Source of the DNA: Actinomycetota bacterium
Lineage (GTDB): Bacteria; Actinomycetota; Actinomycetes; Streptosporangiales; Streptosporangiaceae
Assembly (NCBI GenBank): GCA_003140115.1
Contig: PLIQ01000561.1
Span: 1 to 19,491 of the forward strand
DNA length: 19,491 bases
Direction of reading: 5' to 3'
Under the pieces are notes generated by a model. The model saw nothing but the letters and a program-made list of their open reading frames with translations, was not told the DNA's origin and made no database searches. Below are positions 14,572-19,491 of this stretch, one piece after another. Numbering within the stretch: the stretch's first letter is position 1; each line of letters starts with the position of its first letter. A program made the translations under genes and the position numbers.

Positions 14572-15162
14572 ATGATGACGGAGACCCCCCGGGTGCTGCT
14601 CGTGGACGACATGGAGGACAACCTGGTCGCCCTGGAGGCGATCCTGCGGCCGCTGCACCTCGACCTGGTCCGCGCCAGGTCAGGCGAGGAGGCGATGAAG
14701 GCGCTGCTGCGCGCGGATTTCGCGCTCATCTTGATGGACGTGGTGATGCCGGGAATGGACGGCTTCGAGACCGCCGCCCACATCAGGCGCCTGGATCAGA
14801 CCAGAGACGTGCCCATTATCTTCCTCACGGCTTTCGACCGGACGCCCGAGTATGCCCTGCGCGGCTGTTCGGTGGGGGCCGCGGACTACCTCACCAAGCC
14901 GTTCGACCCCTGGGTGCTGCGCGCGAAGGTTGAGGTGTTCGTCGACCTTAGCTGCAAGAGCCGGCCGCCCGGCCAGACCCGGCCGCTGGCCGACGTCGAG
15001 GCCTGCCTGGACCGCCTGGAGGCAACGGTTCCGCGACTGGACGCAACGGCGGCCGAGTCGCCGCGGAGCGGGCTGGCCGAGACCGTCTCCGAGCTGGCTG
15101 ACCAGGTACGCGACATGCGGATAGCGGTCAATGCCCTAGCCGGCGCCCAGAACGTGAGATAG
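14572..15162 (+). CDS. Response regulator: receiver plus C-terminal coiled coil
   Basis: 196 residues, ATG start with GGAG upstream overlapping the end of the kinase gene; only two bases separate the genes, so they form one transcript. Residues 6-125 are a complete receiver: LLVDDMEDN (acidic pair), phospho-acceptor Asp56 in LMDVVMPGMDG, Thr86 in FLTAFD and Lys109 in TKPFD. The last 70 residues form an Ala/Leu/Glu-rich helical region (DVEACLDRLEATVPRLDA, VSELADQVRDMRIAVNAL) without a DNA-binding or enzymatic domain. It is therefore a protein-protein output or relay element. Close partners are the hybrid kinase just upstream and possibly the PP2C phosphatase. Confidence 0.93.
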   Translation: MMTETPRVLLVDDMEDNLVALEAILRPLHLDLVRARSGEEAMKALLRADFALILMDVVMPGMDGFETAAHIRRLDQTRDVPIIFLTAFDRTPEYALRGCSVGAADYLTKPFDPWVLRAKVEVFVDLSCKSRPPGQTRPLADVEACLDRLEATVPRLDATAAESPRSGLAETVSELADQVRDMRIAVNALAGAQNVR

Positions 15163-15173
15163 CTTGGTGTAAG
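15163..15173 (+). promoter_or_regulatory. Copy 2 of the 11-bp shared element upstream of the second response regulator
   Basis: CTTGGTGTAAG begins on the base right after the preceding TAG stop and 48 bases separate its end from the GTG of the next gene. It is identical, in the same orientation relative to its gene, to the copy upstream of the PP2C gene (13074-13084). Its TTGGTG core also serves as the -35 of a candidate promoter. Confidence 0.4.
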
Positions 15174-15192
15174 GCAATGATTACTTTAAGTA
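15164..15192 (+). promoter_or_regulatory. Candidate promoter for the second response regulator
   Basis: TTGGTG (15164-15169) and TAAGTA (15187-15192) are 17 bases apart and lie about 30 bases before the GTG start, within an unusually A/T-rich 25-base patch. The match is partial. It suggests that the second receiver can be expressed apart from the kinase and first receiver. Confidence 0.35.
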
Positions 15193-15221
15193 TCTGAGTG
15201 ATCGTGCCCTTTGGGGGATCT

Positions 15222-15614
15222 GTGACAATAAGCCCGGCCGCAACGGCGACCCGCGTCCTGTACATCGACGACAACCAGGACAACATCTTTCTGCTGCGGC
15301 GCCTGTTCAGGCGCAGCTGCCCGGACATCGCGCTATACACCGCCATGACCGGCGGCGAGGGCGTCAAGGCGGCGATCGACGAGCGGCCGGCCCTCATCCT
15401 GCTCGACAACCGCCTGCCCGACACTAACGGCGAGCAAGTCCTGCGCGAGCTCGCCACCATCCCGGCCACGGCCGCGATCCCGGTCGTCATCCTCAGCGCC
15501 GACTCGAGCCCGGTGATCATCAAGGAACTCATCGCGGCGGGCGCCGCGGATTTCCTGGCCAAGCCGTTCGACGGTCCGCAGCTGCTGGCCATCCTCGGAC
15601 GTTACCTGCCCTGA
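15222..15614 (+). CDS. Single-domain response regulator (receiver only)
   Basis: 130 residues from the GTG at 15222, which has GGGGG (15213-15217) four bases upstream; a GTG at 15198 would add eight residues but lacks a ribosome site. The protein is one receiver domain: YIDDNQDN with the acidic pair (Asp16, Asp17), phospho-acceptor Asp62 in LLDNRLPDTNG, Ser92 in ILSAD and Lys114 in LAKPFDG. There is no output domain, as in CheY- or Spo0F-like relay proteins. It has its own 59-base upstream region with the shared 11-mer. It probably receives phosphate from the hybrid kinase and passes the signal by binding or by phosphotransfer; its partner is not visible. Confidence 0.92.
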   Translation: MTISPAATATRVLYIDDNQDNIFLLRRLFRRSCPDIALYTAMTGGEGVKAAIDERPALILLDNRLPDTNGEQVLRELATIPATAAIPVVILSADSSPVIIKELIAAGAADFLAKPFDGPQLLAILGRYLP

Positions 15615-15646
15615 CCTGCGCGGAGCGATGAGTTTAAGCTCGTCGC
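15611..15646 (+). promoter_or_regulatory. Candidate leaderless promoter overlapping a hairpin before yciO
   Basis: CTGACC (15611-15616) and TAAGCT (15635-15640) are 18 bases apart, and a start about seven bases on would fall on the yciO ATG (15647), giving a leaderless message. The same stretch forms a hairpin, GCGATGAG (15625-15632) against CTCGTCGC (15639-15646), with seven pairs and one G-T, six-base loop, ending right at the start codon. It could instead be the transcript end of the receiver gene. Confidence 0.35.
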
Positions 15647-16267
15647 ATGGCCAGGTACTTCGACATCCATACGACCAACCCGCAGCGGCGCTCGATCGCC
15701 GCGATCGCCGATATCGTGCGGGCCGGCGGCGTGATCGCCTACCCGACAGACTCCTGCTACGCGCTCGGGTGCCAGCTCGGCAACACGGACGGCTTCGCGA
15801 GGATCAGGTCGATCAGGCACCTGGACGAACGGCACCACCTGACGCTGGTGTGCCAGGACTTCGCCCAGCTAGGCCAGTTCGCGTACGTGACCAACCCGGT
15901 GTTCCGGGCGATCAAGGCGGCGACCCCCGGCCGTTATACGTTCATCCTGCCCGCGACCAAGGAGGTGCCGCGCAGGTTGCAGCACCCGAAGAAGAAGACC
16001 GTGGGGGTGCGGATCCCGGACCACGTGGTGGCCCAGGCGCTGCTCGCCGAGCTCGGCGAGCCGCTTGTCTCCAGTACCTTGCTGCTGCCCGGTCAGGACG
16101 AGCCCATGACCCAGGGGTGGGAGATCGCCGAGGAGCTTGACCAGGCCGTGGACGCGGTGATCGACTCGGGCGACTGCGGCACCGAGCCGACCACGGTGAT
16201 CGACTTCTCGCAGGCCGAGCCCGAGATCGTGCGCCGCGGAGCAGGCGACACGTCCGGTTTCGAGTGA
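15647..16267 (+). CDS. yciO: YciO, Sua5/YciO/YrdC-family protein
   Basis: 206 residues, the same size as E. coli YciO and closely parallel in motif order: an opening YFDIHTTNPQ, IAYPTDSCYALGC for the nucleotide-binding fold, the loop RSIRHLDERHHLTLVC, TPGRYTFILPATKEVPRR, KKTVGVRIPDH, then EPLVSSTLLLPG and PTTVIDFS. The family includes TsaC/Sua5, which makes threonylcarbamoyl-AMP for the t6A37 tRNA modification; YciO proteins share the fold, but their main cellular role is less certain, and this one lacks the Sua5 C-terminal domain. The ATG at 15647 has no spaced ribosome site. It overlaps the next gene by four bases (GTGA), so the two are probably cotranslated. Confidence 0.92.
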   Translation: MARYFDIHTTNPQRRSIAAIADIVRAGGVIAYPTDSCYALGCQLGNTDGFARIRSIRHLDERHHLTLVCQDFAQLGQFAYVTNPVFRAIKAATPGRYTFILPATKEVPRRLQHPKKKTVGVRIPDHVVAQALLAELGEPLVSSTLLLPGQDEPMTQGWEIAEELDQAVDAVIDSGDCGTEPTTVIDFSQAEPEIVRRGAGDTSGFE

Positions 16268-17082
16268 CCCCCGTGCCAGCCATCCACCAGTACCGGCAGG
16301 TTGCCGAGTCGTTCGGCGTCGATCCCGGGCTTTACGACCGGGCCCGGCCAAGCTATCCCGACGCTTTGGTGGCGCGGATCGTCGCGGCCAGTCCCGGGCT
16401 CGACGTCCTGGACGTCGGCTGCGGGACCGGCATCGCCGCCCGGCAGTTCCGGGCGGCCGGGTGCCGGGTGCTGGGGGTCGAGCCCGACGCGCGGATGGCT
16501 GACTTCGCCCGGCGGACCGGGATCGAGGTCGAGGTGGCGACGTTCGAGGCGTGGGACAGCGCCGGCCGGACGTTCGACGCGGTCGTGGCCGGGCAGTCCT
16601 GGCACTGGGTGGACCCGGTGGCGGGAGCGGCCCAGGCGGCCCGGGTCCTGCGGCCCGGCGGCCGGCTGGCCTTGTTCTGGCACGTGTTCGAGCCACCGCG
16701 GGACGTGGCCGAAGCCGTGGGCGCGGTCTATCGGCGGGTGGTGCCCGACTCGCCGTTCAACCTCGGGGCCAGGTCGCAGCAGACCGACCGGACCGCGGAG
16801 TTGTTCACCACCAGGGCCGCCGACGGGATGCGGGAGGCGGGCGGGTTCGGCGAGCCGGAGCAGTGGCGGTTCGACTGGGAGCGGTGCTACACCAGGGACG
16901 AGTGGCTGGACCAGCTGGCCTCGTCCGGCGCCATCACCCCGCTGCCGCCGGACAAGCGGGCGGAGGTGCTGGCGGGGAGCGGTGCCGCGCTCGACGCGAT
17001 GGGCGGCCGGGTCACGGTGAGCATGGTTACGGTGGCGATCGTCGCGGCGCGAGCCGGCGCACTACCATCGGAGAGTGCCTGA
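16264..17082 (+). CDS. Class I SAM-dependent methyltransferase
   Basis: 272 residues, GTG start overlapping the yciO stop. The Rossmann-fold methyltransferase has motif I LDVGCGTGIAA with VGCGTG at 51-56, a motif II acidic residue in LGVEPDARM, AVVAGQSWHWVDP as the post-motif II strand and LRPGGRLALFW as motif III. It belongs to the broad Methyltransf_11/UbiE-like small-molecule group; the SWHWVDP signature is common in actinobacterial members of unknown substrate. No membrane segment. Its 3' end overlaps the CGNR-like gene by eight bases. Substrate cannot be inferred from the neighbours. Confidence 0.9.
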   Translation: MTPVPAIHQYRQVAESFGVDPGLYDRARPSYPDALVARIVAASPGLDVLDVGCGTGIAARQFRAAGCRVLGVEPDARMADFARRTGIEVEVATFEAWDSAGRTFDAVVAGQSWHWVDPVAGAAQAARVLRPGGRLALFWHVFEPPRDVAEAVGAVYRRVVPDSPFNLGARSQQTDRTAELFTTRAADGMREAGGFGEPEQWRFDWERCYTRDEWLDQLASSGAITPLPPDKRAEVLAGSGAALDAMGGRVTVSMVTVAIVAARAGALPSESA

Positions 17083-17569
17083 TCCTGCGTCTGGTGCGCT
17101 GCACCTGATCCAGTCGTTCGCCAACACGCTGAGCGCGGAACCGGATACGGACCTGCTGGGGACGCGCGAGGAGGCCGCCGCCTGGCTTCACGCGGCGGCC
17201 TTGCTGCCGGCCGAGACCGGCCTGACCAACTCCGAACACGCGGCCCTGCTCCGGCTGCGCGGGGCGATCAGGGACGTGCTGGCCGCCCACGGCGACGGGC
17301 GGGAGGACGCCGCGGCCGCGGGCCTCCTGACCAGGACGCTGGCCGAGGGTCGGCTCGTCGTGACCGTGGATCCCGCGAGCACGGTCCGGCTGGCCAGTGC
17401 CGCCCGGGCCAGCTATCCCAGCGTCGTGGCGGGCATCGCCGTCGCCGTGGCCGATTCGGCCGCGGCCGGCGCCTGGCTCGGCCTGAAGTCCTGCCAGGCG
17501 CCGCACTGCGGCCGGGCCTTCTACGACCACTCCGGCTCGTCTCGCTGTCCCGTGCACGCGCCGGGGTGA
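17075..17569 (+). CDS. CGNR-like zinc-finger protein with shortened C-terminus
   Basis: 164 residues, GTG start inside the end of the methyltransferase gene. The N-terminal part is the helical ABATE-type domain of CGNR proteins (FANTLSAEPDTDLLGTREEA opening, then LLRLRGAIRDVL). The C-terminus has a C-x4-C followed by AFYDHSGSSR and CPVH (Cys140, Cys145, Cys158, His161), where typical members continue through RRWCSMxxCGNR and 15-30 more residues. Here the protein ends three residues after the CPVH, so the zinc site would be C-C-C-H and the CGNR box is absent. CGNR proteins are thought to be transcription regulators in actinobacteria. It may be a variant or a decayed copy; the intact reading frame favours a variant. 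Confidence 0.85.
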   Translation: MPDPASGALHLIQSFANTLSAEPDTDLLGTREEAAAWLHAAALLPAETGLTNSEHAALLRLRGAIRDVLAAHGDGREDAAAAGLLTRTLAEGRLVVTVDPASTVRLASAARASYPSVVAGIAVAVADSAAAGAWLGLKSCQAPHCGRAFYDHSGSSRCPVHAPG

Positions 17570-17639
17570 CGCGGCACGAAGGGGACCGGGGGCACGCAGG
17601 GTTGGCCGTTCGGCATAAATCTTGTCCTGTCGCCCTGAG

Positions 17640-18863
17640 TCAGCTGGCGGCGTACAGGATGTCGTACGGGCCTTGCTTGAGCTCGCACTCCTTCAGGTCG
17701 GCGCTGGGGAAGCCGTTGTGCACCGAGGGGGTCGCGGTCCAGTTCAGGGCCAGGCCGGGAATGTTCGTCGGAACGCTGTTCGCGGCGGCGAGCGCGGCCG
17801 CGAGCTTGGTCCCGTCCAGGGTGTTGGCCTTCTGGATCGCCCACTTGATCGCGAGCAGGTTCAGGTAGCCGGTCAGGACCCCGGACGTCTCGGGGTTGAG
17901 CCCGATCTTGGCCGCGGAGGCCTGGAGCAGGGCCGTGTTCTCCGGGGTCAGCAAGGAGGACGTCGGCTGCCCCAGCGTGTAGGAGACGTCGCAGCCGTCG
18001 ACCGTCCCCGGCGGGACCTGGGAGGCGGTGACGCCGTAGTCGTTCAGCCCGCCCCAGCCGATGATCTTGGGTGACCAGTCGATCTGCTTGAACCCGGCGA
18101 CCATGGCCGTGACGCCGGTGAACCCGGTCGGGAACACCGTCTGGACCCCGTCCTCCTTCGCCTCGGTCAGCGGGGTGGTCAGGTCGATGGCGGTGGGCGA
18201 GTAGGTGATGGTCTTGATGAACGTCAGCCCGGCGGCCTTGGTGTCCGCCTCGGCGTCGGCCGCCAGTTCCACGCTGAACGACGTGCCGTCGGACAAGATC
18301 CCGATGTCGTTGTCGCCGTGCGACTTGGCATAGTTCACCATCAGCTGGGCGTACTCGGCGTTCGACGGGAGGGTGCTGTACGCGGTCGGGTTCCGCGCCG
18401 CGTTGAACAGGGCGTAGGCGCCGTCTCCGTTGACGACCAGCGTGTGCTGCTGCATAAAGTACGGCTGGATCTGGTTCTGCGCGGAGGAGAACGAGTCGTT
18501 GACGATGATCACGTTGCCTTGGGAGACGAGCTGGCGGGCGATGCTCAGCGACGTCGCCGGGTCCCCCTTGTCGTTGTAGTTCGACAGCGCGAACTGGTGC
18601 CCGCATACGCTGTCATGCGCGTTGAAGTAGTCGACTTCGATGTTGGACTCGAGCTCGGTCAGCGTCCCTGATGACGCGGTCGGGCCGCTCAGCGGCTCGA
18701 TGTTCGCGATCTTGATCGGGCCAGGCGGGATGTTCGAGCACAGGCCCGCGCCGCCGCCCGCCGTGGTCACGGCTGACGATGAGTTGCTGGCCGAACTGCA
18801 CGCGGCCAGCGCCACCACTGCCCCGACCGCGACGGGCAGGAATCGATAACGGAAAATAGCCAT
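17640..18863 (-). CDS. Branched-chain amino-acid-type ABC transporter substrate-binding lipoprotein
   Basis: 407 residues, ATG start. A lipobox LAAC with Cys22 follows a hydrophobic signal, and a Ser/Asn/Gly linker leads to a type I periplasmic-binding fold (Peripla_BP_6, LivJ/LivK-like): IKIANIEPLSGP at the start, LSIARQLVSQGNVIIVNDSFSS, then YAKSHGDNDIGILSDGTSFS of the second lobe, ADTKAAGLTF and a late GYLNLLAIKWAIQKANTLDG. These receptors capture amino acids, amides or aromatic compounds and hand them to an ABC importer. No permease or ATPase gene is visible on either side, so it is an orphan within this window. It is convergent with the CGNR gene across 70 bases without a clear hairpin. 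Confidence 0.92.
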   Translation of the reverse strand: MAIFRYRFLPVAVGAVVALAACSSASNSSSAVTTAGGGAGLCSNIPPGPIKIANIEPLSGPTASSGTLTELESNIEVDYFNAHDSVCGHQFALSNYNDKGDPATSLSIARQLVSQGNVIIVNDSFSSAQNQIQPYFMQQHTLVVNGDGAYALFNAARNPTAYSTLPSNAEYAQLMVNYAKSHGDNDIGILSDGTSFSVELAADAEADTKAAGLTFIKTITYSPTAIDLTTPLTEAKEDGVQTVFPTGFTGVTAMVAGFKQIDWSPKIIGWGGLNDYGVTASQVPPGTVDGCDVSYTLGQPTSSLLTPENTALLQASAAKIGLNPETSGVLTGYLNLLAIKWAIQKANTLDGTKLAAALAAANSVPTNIPGLALNWTATPSVHNGFPSADLKECELKQGPYDILYAAS

Positions 18864-19307
18864 TCCTATGTGCCACTCCCTTATTATTCTCAGCCGTTAA
18901 GAATTTGACCTTCGCATTAGCGTTTCCGCGCAACCGATCGATGAATACGCCGTGCCTGCCGCCGGGCGCAGGCCGCGGTCCCGAGGCGTGCGGGGCGGCC
19001 CCGCGCTACGGGGGCCACCGGTCAGCCGTCTGGTCCGGCCGGATCCAGGTAGTTTGATGGTTGTCAAGTTGTTGACTCAGGCGCCGGTGTGTCCGGCGGT
19101 GACCGGTAGCATGCTAGCGGCCCGCGCAGGCGTGATGCCCGAGTTGCGCCAGATTGGCGCCCTGATCTCGCCTGCTGAGAACGTCGATGCGGACCGGAGC
19201 CTGCGGCGTGTTCGACCCGTCCGGTCCCGACCAGCGCCGCGTGTTCACCGCCGCGGTCCGCGAAGGTTAGATGAGCTTTTCGCCAGATATCTCGTACCCC
19301 GTCCCAC
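18864..19307. other. Intergenic region upstream of the substrate-binding protein, no supported gene
   Basis: The first 80 bases are A/T-richer and probably hold the minus-strand promoter of the substrate-binding gene. From about 18950 to 19270 I see only short frames; the longest plus frame (18952-19332) is arginine-rich and reads like random high-GC DNA. A small dyad GTCAA-N4-TTGAC lies at 19063-19076. A short frame at about 19185-19269 (MRTGACGVFDPSGPDQRR onward) looks more protein-like than its surroundings and could be a gene remnant, but it is too short to support. Confidence 0.5.
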
Positions 19308-19342
19308 TAAAGTTGTGGCATCTCACATTTAAAGTTGCGGCA
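19308..19342. repeat. Tandem 22-bp repeat, possible mobile-element end
   Basis: TAAAGTTGTGGCA (19308-19320) recurs as TAAAGTTGCGGCA (19330-19342), one mismatch in 13 bases, with a 22-bp period and further partial identity between (TCTCACATT against GTCCCACT). Tandem, transposase-binding-like repeats beside the stop codon of an open frame are typical of the tips of IS21-like and related elements. If so, the element extends rightward out of the window and its tip is near 19300. The family is not established. Confidence 0.4.
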
Positions 19343-19490
19343 GCCCAAATTCGTGCAGCCGGAGGTCGTTGGTCCAGGTGGGTCGACAGTGCCGCGACTC
19401 GACAAAGCGCGTAACCAGCGAGGACATCTGCGATGGGAAACCATAGGGTGGCGCGCGCCGGACCGCGCGCCGACGGCGCCGACCAGTACG
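19329..19490 (-). CDS. Possible partial 3' end of a mobile-element gene
   Basis: A minus-strand frame is open from the window edge to a TAA at 19329-19331, 53 codons. The last 35 or so codons read like protein (SSLVTRFVESRHC, TWTNDLRLHEFGLPQL), but the part nearest the edge is a run of arginines across a GC palindrome, which argues against coding there. The TAA lies inside the 22-bp repeat. I do not recognise the family; a transposase or integrase tail is a guess from the context. Confidence 0.2.
   Translation of the reverse strand, partial: RTGRRRRRAVRRAPPYGFPSQMSSLVTRFVESRHCRPTWTNDLRLHEFGLPQL
19450..19471. repeat. GC-rich perfect hairpin at the window edge
   Basis: GGCGCGCG (19450-19457) and CGCGCGCC (19464-19471) form a perfect 8-bp inverted repeat around CCGGAC. 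With no gene visible around it, its role (terminator or structural element) is open. Confidence 0.5.
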
Positions 19491-19491
19491 C

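Noticed and set aside
18952..19332. Plus-strand frame of 126 codons
   Set aside because: Arginine- and proline-rich sequence typical of random GC-rich DNA, no convincing ribosome site, and it runs into the repeat at 19308.

Overview
The window is high-GC DNA with GTG starts, GGAGG-type ribosome sites and lipobox lipoproteins, which points to a filamentous or soil actinomycete (Streptomycetales/Streptosporangiales-like; genus not determinable). I see no RNA gene and no CRISPR array. One possible mobile-element end lies at the right edge.

Region 1 (about 31-7960, minus strand) is a tight six-gene operon read right to left. It encodes a hyaluronan-synthase/NodC-like processive GT2 glycosyltransferase, a membrane-anchored right-handed beta-helix protein, a beta-helix lipoprotein, UDP-glucose 6-dehydrogenase, a lipoprotein with a degenerate HNH-like fold, and a cysteine-rich secreted protein of unknown family. 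A 13-bp stem-loop follows the last stop. The set reads as a self-contained exopolysaccharide machine: the dehydrogenase supplies UDP-glucuronate, the synthase polymerises and probably extrudes it, and the exported proteins bind, epimerise, cut or anchor the polymer. It resembles hyaluronan or alginate logic in a Gram-positive envelope, but the polymer and the roles of the accessory proteins are unknown. This is the best candidate here for an undescribed system.

Region 2 (about 8530-15614) is a signalling island: a stand-alone CheB methylesterase, a CheR methyltransferase fused to PAS domains, a convergent gene for an HATPase-GAF-GAF-PP2C (SpoIIE-type) phosphatase, then a soluble hybrid histidine kinase and two single-domain response regulators. 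No CheA, CheW, receptor or flagellar gene is visible, so this is probably a non-motility sensory or stress pathway. An identical 11-bp element lies upstream of the phosphatase gene and the last regulator.

Region 3 (15647-17569, plus strand) is a small run of YciO (Sua5/YrdC family), a class I methyltransferase and a CGNR-like zinc-finger protein, with overlapping ends. Region 4 is an orphan branched-chain-amino-acid-type substrate-binding lipoprotein on the minus strand (17640-18863). The last 600 bases are mostly non-coding and contain a 22-bp tandem repeat and a short open frame that may be the edge of an insertion element continuing out of the window.
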